DNA of 64,000 bases from Sporothrix humicola (Eukaryota; Ascomycota; Sordariomycetes; Ophiostomatales; Ophiostomataceae), in assembly GCA_021396245.1 (NCBI GenBank), contig WNYE01000121.1:1-64000 (forward strand). Direction: 5' to 3'. Positions within the stretch are counted from its first letter, which is position 1, and every line of letters begins with the position of its first letter. Positions 42,642 to 53,404 of this stretch are shown piece after piece. The notes beneath the pieces were generated by a model that was not told the origin of the DNA, searched no databases, and worked only from the letters and a program-made list of their open reading frames with translations. A program made the translations under genes and the position numbers.

Positions 42642-43505
42642 GGGACAAGGGTGACGAGGCATGGGATACGAGGAACGGATGTCGGTAATTTGTGTCTTTG
42701 GTTATTTTGGGTATTTGTCGGTGTTTTCTGGGCGCGTCTCATGAGTAGGTGAATAATACTAGGCAGGGAGCATTACAAGCTAGCGAATTGATTTCAATCG
42801 AAATGGGCAAGAATCCCCCCCGATGAACTCGATGGACTCGACGAACTCGACGTAGTCGACCGACAGAAGCAAGTGTGGCCTTGTGTTTGTCAAAAAGACT
42901 AGGCATTTGCCCGAGGACGTTTCGAGTTTGCTTCATATTGATTCTAGTGTGATACCAGACTGTCGAGTCGATTTGGGAACAAAGGATGCTGTGGAGTGAA
43001 CAAAGTAAACGAGGCCATGAACCAACGAGACTCCATCGAAATGGAGGTGCTGTTCATGAGCTGAACAGCCTTTTGTGTCTTTGTCCAGATTACGACTCCT
43101 TTCTGTTGATAGTAGGATCTTGAGCAAGGTCAGAGACGTGAAAACTTTTGTTGTGACTTTGAAAGAATACAGAAGGAGTACAGATTTTGTTTTGCTCCTT
43201 CGCAAATATTCTTTTGCATTCCATACGATTCCTGACATATCACTACACTACTAGCAAGGTTTGTTCCTACCAAAACTTCATTGAAAAAAAAAACCTGCAG
43301 AAATCAACAACAACATTCGATTAACGTGATTGCAATGTTCCCTCTTTGAAAAGTGATAAATTATCCTTCTATCTCCGACTTAAAAACTAAAAGAAAAAAA
43401 GAAGCCGCCCAACCTAAAAGAGTAGAGTTCAAGGACCATGCATCCAATATCTGATCAAGGTCCTGTAATTACTGTCAAGTCGTCCACATGACAGCATTTT
43501 GTGCT
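42642..43505. other. intergenic segment
   Basis: Convergent side between copy B and the minus-strand RLA-family gene. A short imperfect GAACTCGAC repeat lies at about 42825-42853. No gene. Confidence 0.5.
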
Positions 43506-44213
43506 TCACGCGGCCTCCTCAGCGTTAACTTCACTGTCATCCTTAGCGCCAGAGTCGGCCCCGGTAAAAACCTCGCCTCTGGCTATCGCCTCTCCTCTAT
43601 GCTTTAAGAAAGCTGCGAAGATTTCTTCCAACAGGTCCTTACGGATGTATCTGTTCCTGTACGCGAGGTATTTGTTGTCCGCATCGGCCTCACCCCCAAA
43701 GAAGCCCCCGTCTTCTTTGTATTGCTTGTCAACATCCAAAGGAGCTTTTCCGGGACGGAGCATATCCGAGGAACGTCTGGCTTTGATCCGGCCATGAGGA
43801 GAACCATAAAATGTCTCCTCCACCGCTATGGCCATTCGGTCCCTTGGAGCTAGATTGGGGTCGTCCTTGTCAATGTCTCCATCCTCGTCTTTGTCGTCGT
43901 CATCGTTGTCGCTGTCAGCGAATTCAAGACGGGGTTCTAGCGCAGCCAGGTGATAGATGGCAGCGTTTAGGTCCTTAAAGAAATGCCGATCATAGGTCCA
44001 CACGCCGTCGTCTGGGACGAGCGACTTTAGAATATCATCCGGTAGCTCACGCTCCATTAATTGTTGAATTTGACCGTTGCTCAACGCCATCATTTCGGGG
44101 TTGTCATGATAATGTTTACGGACATAATCTCTGATGATATCGGCTAGTAAGCGGCGATCTTTACGAAGGGTCTCACGCTTTAATTTCGGTGGAGGAGGTG
44201 CGTCAGGAGCCAT
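43506..44213 (-). CDS. RLA-family protein 1 (GGFFGGE subtype)
   Basis: 235 residues, ATG at 44213. The N-terminal helix RRLLADIIRDYVRKHYHDN fits the array signature RLAxxIxxYxxxH. The central block DRHFFKDLNAAIYHLAALE corresponds to FHxAxxNL. An acidic run (DSDNDDDDKDEDGDIDKDD) follows, then DGGFFGGE and a C-terminal helix LLEEIFAAFLKHRGEAIARGE. GGFFGGE and the following helix are shared with the gene at 45391. No signal peptide or membrane segment, so probably intracellular. It is the only clear family member on the minus strand and marks the left edge of the array. Function unknown. Confidence 0.8.
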   Translation of the reverse strand: MAPDAPPPPKLKRETLRKDRRLLADIIRDYVRKHYHDNPEMMALSNGQIQQLMERELPDDILKSLVPDDGVWTYDRHFFKDLNAAIYHLAALEPRLEFADSDNDDDDKDEDGDIDKDDPNLAPRDRMAIAVEETFYGSPHGRIKARRSSDMLRPGKAPLDVDKQYKEDGGFFGGEADADNKYLAYRNRYIRKDLLEEIFAAFLKHRGEAIARGEVFTGADSGAKDDSEVNAEEAA

Positions 44214-44330
44214 GGTTGGTGGAGAGTGTGGTGTTTGCGTTTGTGTGTATTTGAATGTTGTTGTTGTTCTGTCGTAGAGGTGGATGTAACAGGAAATGAC
44301 AATAATAGGGCCCAGACGAGACGAGACGAG

Positions 44331-44338
44331 TATTTATA
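44331..44338 (-). promoter_or_regulatory. TATA box of RLA-family gene 1
   Basis: TATAAATA in gene sense, 118 bases upstream of the ATG, next to an ACGAGACGAGACGAG run. Confidence 0.55.
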
Positions 44339-45234
44339 CAACTGTTGATGGTAAGTAGAAGTAGAGCTGCTCACACCCTGATAAAGCAGTCCTTTGACCT
44401 GATCAGTGCTCAAATGTAGGACACCTTTCACTTGTATTTTCAACACGGTTCTTTGTTTGTGTCTATATACATCGACACTCAAACTGCAAAGGGGGAGCAG
44501 GATCTCGGTAAAGGCCAGAACCTTGGAGGGATGCACTTTTTGTTCCTGCCACGACTCAAAATAGGACGGAACAAACAAAGCTTGTTCCATAAATAATTCC
44601 AAACATCCATATCCGTCATGCCAACGAACACCACCCGTGCTATGTATCTCTTTTATGAATTCTCAGACAAGAGAGACACCACACTCTCCCTTGAGGACCG
44701 ACCTGATCTTGATTGTCGACCTAGGTTGGTAACAAAGAATGACGAGGAGTGAACGGAGGCAGTCTTTTCATATAGATTTAGATTTATGCACTGTAATTGG
44801 ACGGAGCAGCTAGACAAAACTGTTCTTTGTCCTTTCATTCTACTCGTCAAGGTTTGTATGGAGCATAACTTGGCCAAAGCCAAAACTTCTGCTTTGAGGC
44901 GCTGGGATTGAGGACTGAGGATAGAGGAAGGGAGAATGGAAAGTAAAAAATAGAACAGAACTAGACTACGGCATATGCACAAAAGACCATAGTTTCACAA
45001 AAGTTTGCATAGTTATACTGACTTTGGCCTTCAGGAAGGTAACATAGTGCTCCTGCCTTTGTTTGCATTTGCCCCTTTTTGTTTCATTTATATCTGTCTC
45101 TGCCTCCACCTGAATTCCTCTACACCAGTTTTTGTTCCATTTATATCCATGCCAACCTACACCCGTATCCCTTTACATCTGTATTCTTTCCTTACTTTGA
45201 CCAATTATAACTGTTCCCTAAGTCCATCAGCGCA

Positions 45235-45241
45235 TATAAAA
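45235..45241 (+). promoter_or_regulatory. TATA box of RLA-family gene 2
   Basis: TATAAAA lies 156 bases upstream of the ATG. Confidence 0.5.
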
Positions 45242-45390
45242 ACTCGATGATATCTCTTCCCACTTATGGAATTTTTGAAATCGTCCTCGGGATATTCTAC
45301 TTTACTTTACTGCAAGATTCTCATTACACAGACACTCGCGACTCTATATTATCAGTTTTAGTTTATCACACATCTTAACCTACCAGAAAC

Positions 45391-46242
45391 ATGACGAAAA
45401 AGAAGAGCGGAGTCAAATCCGGCAAAAAGAAGCAAGAAGATGCGCCCGCCCCGCCGACTACGGGTGACCCTACGCCATCCACGAGCGACACTACACCAGC
45501 CACGGAGAACAACATCACGTTCAACATGTGCAAATTTGTAGCCCTCTTTTTTGATCAGGAGATCAAGAAGAGATATCAGGACAAAACAGCGCTGCGCGAT
45601 CTCGATTACCCACAAATCTTTAAGATGACAGAATATGTTATCATGAACTCATATCAGCCGGGATCCGACGGCCCACTGAAGGAGTGCGCGGTCATCGCCT
45701 TCAACCAACTTGCGGCCAAGGACCCCAGCATTGAAGGCGACAGGAATTTTATGCTCAGACTGGTGGAAAGGAGAGCCACAGAGCTCGCCGCAATTGCCGA
45801 AGAGAATAATGAGTCCTTTGATCTTTATGCGACTGATACAGCGAGCGCAACGAACGCAACGAGTGCAACTAGCGCAACGATCACAACGGACACAACGGAC
45901 ACAGCGGGCACAGCGGGCACAGCGGGCCCAACAGGCACGGCGGGAACAGCGGGCGCAACGGGCACAACAGGCGCAACGGATGCCGGTGCCTTGTATGCCA
46001 ACGCCGGTGGTTCTGGTTCTTCCGGATCTTCTGGTTCCTCTGCAGCCCCCGGCGCCTCTGATAAGGACCCCTACCACGACTACAAGCTCAATGGCGGTTT
46101 TTTCGGCGGCGAAAACGACATCACTAAAGAGAACATCCGCTACATCACGGGGAACGAAGTCTTTGACACGTTTAACAAGAAACGCGCGGAGGAGGCGGCG
46201 CGGGAGGCGGAGAAGGATGCCAAGGCCCACAAGCCCACTTGA
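45391..46242 (+). CDS. RLA-family protein 2 (GGFFGGE subtype) with Thr/Ala/Gly repeat
   Basis: 283 residues. A basic, Lys-rich start (MTKKKSGVKSGKKKQ) and a Pro/Thr stretch precede a helical region (NMCKFVALFFDQEIKKRY, then ECAVIAFNQLAAKD), which may be a diverged counterpart of the RLA and FH blocks. The middle (about 150-215) is low complexity: TSATSAT, then TAGTAG and GTAGAT units, then GSSGSSGSS. The C-terminal part has LNGGFFGGE and EVFDTFNKKRAEEAAREAEKD. The latter matches EVFEAFNKDRAEWAAREAKK at the end of the next gene. No signal peptide. Function unknown. Shared tails link three otherwise different proteins. Confidence 0.8.
   Translation: MTKKKSGVKSGKKKQEDAPAPPTTGDPTPSTSDTTPATENNITFNMCKFVALFFDQEIKKRYQDKTALRDLDYPQIFKMTEYVIMNSYQPGSDGPLKECAVIAFNQLAAKDPSIEGDRNFMLRLVERRATELAAIAEENNESFDLYATDTASATNATSATSATITTDTTDTAGTAGTAGPTGTAGTAGATGTTGATDAGALYANAGGSGSSGSSGSSAAPGASDKDPYHDYKLNGGFFGGENDITKENIRYITGNEVFDTFNKKRAEEAAREAEKDAKAHKPT
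45838..45983 (+). repeat. coding minisatellite in RLA-family gene 2
   Basis: Imperfect 9-base units of the GCGGGCACA / ACGAGTGCA type encode Ala-Gly-Thr or Thr-Ser-Ala triplets. Frame is kept because units are multiples of three, so its copy number could vary freely. Confidence 0.7.
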
Positions 46243-46499
46243 GAAGCTAGGGCTCCGACCGACACCGACATCGATGCTGACGCCGCGACCGACGTAGTCC
46301 AATGTCTCATGGACATCATGGAACAAAACAAACTGCTATCTTCTGGCAATCAGGAATGATGGCAATGACATCAAGTCAATTGTGCGAGCTGCCGTACCAT
46401 CAATGTCGAAAATATTGCAGTTTCGAAAAAGTCTCTGCGGGAGTCAAAGTCTCAAATCTGTTCATTTTGGTCCCCCTTTTTTTTTTCGTTCCTATGCTT

Positions 46500-46830
46500 C
46501 TGTTCAATCTTTTGCTTGCAGATATTTTTTTCTTTCTGTTTATTCAATTAAGTGGGTTCATCGTTGTTGTTCTGTTCATTTTGAACGTGATGGATGTTCA
46601 TTCTCCTCATTTTGTCCAATCTGTTCATTCTCTTTGTTCTAGTCGTTATTTTCAATACAGGTTTTGTTCATTCTGTTCAATCTTTTGCTTGGAGGTATTT
46701 TTCTCTTTGTGTTCGTTTAATTGATTGTGTTCGTCTTTGTTGTTCTGTTCATTTTGTTCGTGATGGATGTTCATTCTTTCCGTTCTAGCCATCATGTTCA
46801 ATACACTTATTGTTCATTCTGTTCATCCTG
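46500..46830. repeat. 173-bp tandem duplication rich in TTCTGTTCA
   Basis: Unit 1 (46500-46672) and unit 2 (46673-about 46830) both start CTGTTCAATCTTTTGCTTG. They share TTGTTGTTCTGTTCATTTTG, GTGATGGATGTTCATTCT and TTCAATACA blocks in the same order. Inside each unit the short word GTTCATT recurs. Confidence 0.85.
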
Positions 46831-46865
46831 TTCATCCTGTGATGCATCTCGTCGCCAGAAACATG

Positions 46866-46873
46866 TATATAAG
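46866..46873 (+). promoter_or_regulatory. TATA box of RLA-family gene 3
   Basis: TATATAAG lies 170 bases upstream of the ATG at 47036. Confidence 0.5.
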
Positions 46874-47035
46874 TCCACGATGATTTCCTCCTTTGCTGAA
46901 CTTTCTTTTTGTAATCATCACAACATCTCACAGTATCTCCAAGCATCATCCTCACTAGACAGCATCCATCCACATATTCAGCCTCTTTCTTCATCTCGAC
47001 TTTTCAGGTAAGAAAAATCTTCCACTCCATCAACC

Positions 47036-47503
47036 ATGGACCCCATCGCCCTCCGCACCGCCCGCCTCCGCCTGGCGTCGGTCATCCACCGCTACATCCA
47101 AACCCATTTTGCCAACTCCGCCGTGCTGACCAGTTTTAGCATTGCCGACCTCCGCGAGCTGGTCTCGCACCGCCCGCTGCCCGGCTGTGAGCTCCGGCGT
47201 CCGGCGCCGCCGCCGATCCCGGCCGACGGCGAGTGGACGATCGAGATGCAGATCAAGGCGGACCTGCACCTGGCCATTTTCAACCTGACCTACATTAAAA
47301 TCCAGATTGCCCACGCCCACGACGCCAATGACAGCCAGGACATCAACGACAAGATTATGGCCATGTACGGCGAGGACGACGCTCCCAAAGAAAGTGTCTT
47401 CCACAAGATCGCCCGCGAGGTCTTTGAGGCGTTCAACAAGGACCGCGCGGAGTGGGCCGCCCGGGAGGCCAAGAAGGCTGCCGAGGCCGACATGGTCACT
47501 TGA
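47036..47503 (+). CDS. RLA-family protein 3, compact form
   Basis: 155 residues. It has the shortest complete architecture in the array. The N-terminal helix is RLRLASVIHRYIQTHF, followed by SIADLRELV. A Pro-rich spacer leads to the central IKADLHLAIFNLTYIKIQIA block. The C-terminal helix EVFEAFNKDRAEWAAREAKKAAEA is shared with protein 2. It lacks GGFFGGE. Soluble, with no signal peptide. Because it holds only the conserved parts, it gives the best view of the minimal family domain. Function unknown. Confidence 0.85.
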   Translation: MDPIALRTARLRLASVIHRYIQTHFANSAVLTSFSIADLRELVSHRPLPGCELRRPAPPPIPADGEWTIEMQIKADLHLAIFNLTYIKIQIAHAHDANDSQDINDKIMAMYGEDDAPKESVFHKIAREVFEAFNKDRAEWAAREAKKAAEADMVT

Positions 47504-48437
47504 GGCTTGTCGGATGAACATTCTCATTCTCGACGAGATCAAGCGGGCCTGATCTGATTTTGGGGATGCTTCTTATCGTTTTCTTCTTCTTTTTGTCAAG
47601 TTTTTCTTCTTTTAGAATAGGTCTCATTATTTTGGTAAGTTTTTCCAACATTTTTTGAATACAAATTGCAATCATTTCAATTATCTACCCCAAATGCAAA
47701 CAAACCGTGCTAGTGACCCCATGTGAATGAATCGACTTAAACAGAGTCAAGCAACTGTAAAGTAAGAGTGGAGCAAAAGTTCTGACGTGAAGAGACAATT
47801 GTGAATGAGTTCAAACTTCCTGCAGACCGTGATGTCAATCGGTCGAGCTTATCGAGTGGTGCGCAGTGACGCGGGAGTGAACAAGACAAAGAGCGCTAAC
47901 AACAAAGAGATGCCAAAGTGAACAACATGTGAACAACCATAAATGTGTCAAATGAATGACGCTTTTGTGAAAAATTGTTTGTTTTTGCTGTTTTCGTCAT
48001 TTCGAATATCCTCTTCACGCTTCGTTTTCGATTCACTCGCTCCCAATTCACTCTCTCAATTCGCTCCCCTGATTCACTCTCCCACATCACCACCTCCCAC
48101 TTCACTCACTCATACTTCACTCATTCATACTTCACTCGCTTTTGCTTCACTGTCCATCTACTCCCCCATCCCAAAAGTATAAATACGAGGAGATCTCTAC
48201 AATTTTCTCCCATCTCTCCTACTTTTTTTCATCTCTATAATCTCTCGCCTCTCTTTGTCACTGCTGCATTCGTCGGACATGTTCTCTTCGACAGTCTTTC
48301 TCCCTCGACAGCACATCTATCCGACACTCCTCGTCCTTCGACCTCCCCTCCGACCACCTCCCACTGGCCTCCGGCTTCCTTGCTCCTCGTCTCGATTTCA
48401 GCCTCGATTCACATCCCATGCCACGACAGCCCTCGCG
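47504..48437. other. intergenic and leader region of the two-domain gene
   Basis: Repeated CACTCxCxTTCACTCA pyrimidine motifs at 48070-48150, a TATA box at 48178 and a CT-rich leader. No gene. Confidence 0.5.
48178..48185 (+). promoter_or_regulatory. TATA box of the two-domain RLA-family gene
   Basis: TATAAATA lies 260 bases before the ATG at 48438. Confidence 0.5.
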
Positions 48438-50109
48438 ATGGACGACAACGTGACCCGGTACAGGACAGAGCGCGTGCGGCTCGCGCACATCATGTGCCAA
48501 TACTTTACAGCCAGCCTGCCCGTCATCGCCACCAGCGTCGAAGAGATCATCGGCATCATCGAGCAGGACATGATGCCCAACCCAGACGACCCCGACGGCC
48601 CCGCGATCAAGCCTCCCCCCCTCGTCCTGCTCATCCCGGGGCAGTTCATCCAGCCCCAAGACATGGCGCCGCCGTATCGCATCAAGGACAAGGAGCATCT
48701 CGCAAAAAAGCTGTCAGAGACAGCGTCCGCTGGCGGTGGTCCTCCCTTCCTCAACAGGACCATGGTGATGCGCATGCAGTCGGGTGTCTTGTTGGGCATC
48801 CACAGCCTCTCGCTGACGCTGTTTGGCTACGTCATGGACAAGTGCATCCGCTACGACTTGAGCATTGCCTTTGCGACGTTAGAGGCCCGTTACCTGGGCG
48901 GGCTGGGCTCTGGGGAGGACTCGATGAGGATTGACGAGGCCGTCATGGCCAGGTACAGTGCAGGGTGTACCGGCTTGGCCGATGCAGCGGGCGTCGAGAC
49001 AGACAGCAGGACAGACAGCAGGACTGGTAGTGAGGGCACCGTGAGAGCCACCGACACAAGTGTCGGCGCATCAAGCAAGGCCGCCGAGGCCGATGTGAAG
49101 CCCGAAGCCCCGGGTGACCAAACGGGCAAGGCCAAGAGGAACAAGAAAAAGAAGATGAAGAAGAAGGGCGGGGGCAAGGGGAAGGAGGGGGCTCTTCAGG
49201 AAGCCTCTCTGACCGAGCCTTCTACAGAGGCTCCGACCAACACTGAGGCCGTCCTCAAGACCGCTGGCAAGAGAGTTGAGACCAAAGTGACGCCCGGCGT
49301 CCAGACAGAGGGTGACAAAGGCAAGGACAAGAGCAAGGACAAGGGCAAACAGCCGGCCCTCTACACACCCGGCACCCTCCCCATGACCGGGTCGCAGACC
49401 GACACAACGGCCGTCCCGGCCGTCAACATACACATCTCAAGAGTTGACGATGCCCATGCTCCGGCTCCGGCCCCTGCAACTCCAAGCACCCGATGCTCGA
49501 CAGTCACCAACACCCCCGCCCCTACCGCCATCAGCTGGGCTCCCGACCCAACTCCAACGCAGACAACGCGAATGGACCATTCCGACGGTAAGTACCGGAT
49601 TGCTTTTACATTTTTCCTCACACTCTAACGTCCTGTCCTCTCCAGAATTCCGTGTCTATCCGTGGCCCATCAACATCCGCACGTCCCACCGGCGCCTCGC
49701 CTGCCTCCTTGCCGACTATGTCCGCAAACATTGGAGCGGAAAAGGAACAAAGACCACTGTCGGCGAGATCGTGCACTGGCTCCAGATGGCCGGCTGCATA
49801 CACTGGGACCCGCACGACCCCATGTGTTTTTTGAAAAGCGACACGGTGTATGCCGTGCGCATGCTGCGCGACAAAAAGGGCTACCCGCTCGACTACAACG
49901 CCATGGAGGCCATGGTCCAGGCAGTTCTGCACGCGTACAACGGCAGAGGGAGGCACAAGGGGTGGTATTCGATCACAACAGGGCTGTCGACGGTGGCGGC
50001 GGACGACGCCGCAGACAAGGGACAGAAGAAGGGCGGCGCTGGTGCTGCCAACAACCCGTACACCTTTCTCGGGGACGGTGCCCTCTCGGGGCATTTCATG
50101 TACCTCTGA
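48438..50109 (+). CDS. RLA-family protein 4, two domains in one gene
   Basis: 537 residues. Exon 1 is 48438-49587, the intron is 49588-49645 (58 bases, GTAAGT, CTAAC, CTCCAG) and exon 2 is 49646-50109. The ATG at 48438 is preferred to 48255 because it precedes the family start: MDDNVTRYRTERVRLAHIMCQYF. The first domain ends with a helical block (GVLLGIHSLSLTLFGYVMDK). A long disordered middle follows, with a Lys-rich nuclear-signal-like stretch (KRNKKKKMKKKGGGKGK) and Thr/Pro repeats. Exon 2 encodes a second copy of the N-terminal signature, SHRRLACLLADYVRKHW, with VGEIVHWLQ and AMVQAVLHAYNG. It looks like a fusion of two neighbours. Function unknown. Confidence 0.75.
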
Positions 50110-50845
50110 GTGTGTTTGACGCTGCGGCGGTGGCCATGTAGAAGGTTCTCTGGCTATAAGCAAATTGCTGGAAAAAAATTCTAAATATTGATACCCAGAT
50201 ACCCCATCATGGATGATCAAAGTGAGGATGATGACTCGACAAGAGAGTGTGATAATGTGCTCTTCGCATATGTGTGTTTGTCGAATGTGATAAAAATCAG
50301 CGACATGAGGTGCCTGATTTGTTCAAAGAGTGGGAAAATCACAAGAGCACTGCTCTTCGCACCAGTGCCGAGAAAAGATGGGCGAGCATGGCCAAGTGGT
50401 GGGCAAGATGATTATTTGTGACAAAAGACCTCGATGGTCTTGGGGTATGCGCCTACGAGCCAGACCACAGCCCATGGTTATGGGCAGGACTAGAAATTTG
50501 CAATTTCGAATCCGTGAAGCCTCGCCAAACACGGAAGAAAAACAAAAAGAACAATCCTTCGATTGTGGTGAACACGATGCACGGGGGCAACAGCAAGATG
50601 AACGAGAATCGTCATTGACTGCCTTGTGCTTGCTGAACAGCGCCCGTTTGCAAACGGCGCTCCTTCCCTATTTACCATCTTGGTGGCCAACAGAGCCAAT
50701 CAGGGCGTCTGACGTTCTACACTTTTGGCTCCTTCCAAATTTGACGAGTCAAATTTTGGCAGGCCACATACCTTTGGAAAAGTAAAAAAATCCTGTACTT
50801 TGTTGCTTCTTTCTACAGTCTCAACCAGCTTTTCTTTTTCCGAGT
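50110..50845. other. intergenic segment
   Basis: Contains GCAAACGGCGCTCCTTCC at about 50650-50667, the same two words found upstream of later array genes. No gene. Confidence 0.45.
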
Positions 50846-51479
50846 ATGATCAACGACAACTCCTCCCAACTTGACCAAGTCATACCAACAACAATGCCAA
50901 ACAGCTCCAGCACGATCTGGGCAGCGCTCCATGCGAGCCGTACAAAGCCCTCGACCACAGTCTTCGGACAAGGTGCAATGCAGCCTCTCAAGCCACTGGC
51001 CTCGGAGCTGTTCAAATTTCATGGCCTCAAGCCTACGCACAAGGCCAAGACCGACCTCCAGCCCAGAGAACCGCTTTGGATGAACAAGGCGATGACCTAT
51101 GCCCTGCAGGGCATATATGATGTTATGTCCACGGCCGACGATGACACTGAGGCCGAAACTACCGATCCCGCGCCCGATGACGAGCAAGAGGCCGAGAAGA
51201 CTGAGAAGACCAAGAGCGCTGAGCAGCCCGGTAAGTAGGACCTCCCACAGCTACATCTAGCAGTGAACACAAACATCTAATCGGGGTTCAGAAATAGTGA
51301 GACCTGTCCTGTCCAACCTGGAAAATACCAACACGGATCAGCCTACGGGCACAAATGGACTCGGCGAGCTGGATACAAAGCTTGTCGAGGTATTTCCAAA
51401 CGACCCAACGATGGACTCGATGGCGGCATTCATGAAGAAGATGAATGCCATGGATACCAAGTACGAAGACGACGAGTAG
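50846..51479 (+). CDS. probable array protein 5, weak family match
   Basis: 190 residues. Exon 1 is 50846-51230, the intron is 51231-51291 (61 bases, GTAAGT, CTAAT, TTCAG) and exon 2 is 51292-51479. Splicing changes QPGK-stop into EQPEIVRPVL and keeps the frame to a C-terminal KKMNAMDTKYEDDE. A helical part (LASELFKFHGL, AMTYALQGIYDVM) is followed by an acidic Glu/Thr/Lys region. The RLA signature is not visible, so it may have lost the N-terminal helix or its real start lies in an unseen upstream exon. Membership rests on position, the acidic tail and the helix pattern. Confidence 0.6.
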
Positions 51480-52314
51480 AGCAGCCCAAAGCGATATCCA
51501 ATGGAGGCTTAAAAATGAAGAGACAAGCCGCTATGGAGGAGGAAGGCTTCTGAAACTGGAGTAGGAGGAATACATGGGAGTCGACAATAAACATGGATAA
51601 AAAGCGCTCATCAGAAATTGCTTGGTACATCGAGAAAGTGAAAAGCGCATATGAGATTACAAGAAGATTCGGATAAAAGAAAAAAAAGAGGAAAGACGTG
51701 ATATTGATGCACATTTTGCATATACGCTGGACCTTTGGCGTGCGTTTGTGTGTATGCGGCAAGTTGAAGAGGTGAAGAAAAAGTGAAAGTCAACTGATCT
51801 TACAGCGGCTGTCTGTCCATACTGTGCAAACTTTTTTTTTGGCTCCTTTTCCCATTTCTATTGTACTCTTCTTTCTTATCCCTCCTACTCTGGTTCTCCA
51901 TTCACATCTTTCAGAATTCCTTACCTTAGATCCAATCCTGGCACCGGCATCCTCGCTGCACCTTCTCTCCTCCCACGTCCTCTCCATGCCTGGTCCATTC
52001 CAATACTTTTTCATCTTTCCGTCCTGTTCGTCAACCCAAACGTCACTTTTCTCGAACCCAGAGCTGTCTCGTTCTCCCATCCCTTCGACTCTCTCCCCAT
52101 TTGTTTCTTCATACGCTTGATCCCTCCAGACGTGCCTCTTACCCATCCCAAGCTTGCGATATCCACGATCTCGGTGCCCGCAACACATCAACTTCTGACG
52201 ACCTCGCATTCTTCCGGGCCTATTTCACTGTCCTTCGGCGGGACATATCAAGCGGACGGGCCCGAACAGCAACGACCAGGAATATATTACAGAAAAAGGC
52301 GTCACATCCCAATC
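51480..52314. other. intergenic and leader region of array gene 6
   Basis: CT-rich from 51830 to 52130. A reading frame continues upstream of the chosen start of gene 6, but it is Ser/Pro/Thr-rich and unlike the paralogues. Confidence 0.5.
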
Positions 52315-52869
52315 ATGTCGAAGACGAACGAGTCTGCATTCCAGGCAAAGATCCGCCTAGCGGGGCTGATCGTGGACTACCTTAGGGTGTACCACAAGGA
52401 TATGGATGTGGCCATCAAGGACGTGGTGCAGAGAATGTGCACCCACAGTCTACCAGGCATTTGCGAGCGGTCACGTTCTGGAGAGACGGTCTTTGTCCCG
52501 TTCGCAAAGCCGCAGCTTGTTCAACGGACCGCCGAGGGGCCGGTGCCGCAATCGCCTTACGAGATCGCCAAAGAGACGTGTGCGTTCATGAACAGCATTT
52601 CACAACCCGTCATGCAATTTGACCTTTGGGGCATCTTTCACGTTGCCCTGCTCAATCTACAACTCGAACACGGAGGAGACATCAACACCAAGAAAATGCT
52701 CACGATGATCCGTTACTGCTATCAGTCTGGAGCAACCGGTCGGGCTCAAGAAGAACTGACCGTTCATGAAATTGCAGAGATCTACCAGATCGAGGAGGAC
52801 GAGACTGACGACGAAACCGATGAGGATGGGGAGGTTGATGAAAAGGGTTATGAAGTCCTCTGGCAGTGA
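52315..52869 (+). CDS. RLA-family protein 6 (SGAxGR subtype)
   Basis: 184 residues. The ATG at 52315 (AATCATGTCG) is chosen because the next gene begins the same way. The N-terminal part is FQAKIRLAGLIVDYLRVYHKDMDVAIKDVVQRM. The central block is FDLWGIFHVALLNLQLEHGGDI, followed by MIRYCYQSGATGRAQEELTVHEIAEIYQ. The tail is acidic (EEDETDDETDEDGEVDE) and ends YEVLWQ. Proteins 7 and 9 have the same order and a similar Tyr/Trp end. Intracellular by lack of signal. Function unknown. Confidence 0.85.
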   Translation: MSKTNESAFQAKIRLAGLIVDYLRVYHKDMDVAIKDVVQRMCTHSLPGICERSRSGETVFVPFAKPQLVQRTAEGPVPQSPYEIAKETCAFMNSISQPVMQFDLWGIFHVALLNLQLEHGGDINTKKMLTMIRYCYQSGATGRAQEELTVHEIAEIYQIEEDETDDETDEDGEVDEKGYEVLWQ

Positions 52870-53404
52870 AGCAGACCGAGGCAAATTGAGAAGGGGGACC
52901 CAAATTGTTACATGGAATTGATGGTGAAAAGGAAGTTCAGTTGTCATTTTTCTCTTCATTGGAAAAAAAAATAGAAGAAAAAGTTTTTTTTTTTGCACCA
53001 AGGTCAGAGCCTACAAAGTGAGAACAAAGTGAACTTGACGTGAACAAAGCCCAAGTCGTGTACTTGTCAATCTTGCCAACACCCACCACACCCTCTTACT
53101 CCCGGTTTGCTCCCCACCCGATCTTCCAATTTGTTGACTCAACTATTATTGCTTCACTATCTGTGCCGGCGCATCACAGCACGCCACGCCTACTTGCTTT
53201 GTCGTAGCTTCTAGTCTCTCTCACACTGTCTCTCCCTCTCTGAAACCGACCTCTTGCAAGCATTCAAGCTCTACAATCGGCAAAATCTCTCTCCCAACGC
53301 CTCTCTCGCATTCCTGTTACAGCAAAGTTTGTTTGTCAAGCATTATTATCGACATTGTGAGCAACAGTCTCATCCAGAAGAACAGGACAGGCCACTCGAC
53401 CAAC
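52870..53404. other. spacer between array genes 6 and 7
   Basis: A and T tracts at 52960-52996, then a CT-rich leader. No gene. Confidence 0.5.

Larger units (their letters stand above)
44214..45390. other. divergent promoter region between RLA-family genes 1 and 2
   Basis: Holds TATA boxes for both genes (44331 minus, 45235 plus). No gene. Confidence 0.5.
46243..47035. other. spacer with a large tandem duplication
   Basis: Dominated by the 173-bp repeat at 46500-46830, rich in GTTCATT and TTGTTCA. The promoter of the next gene follows, with TATA at 46866. Confidence 0.6.

Noticed and set aside
50420..50530. tRNA-like TTCGAATCC box at about 50506
   Set aside because: No matching A box or cloverleaf arms could be drawn around it.
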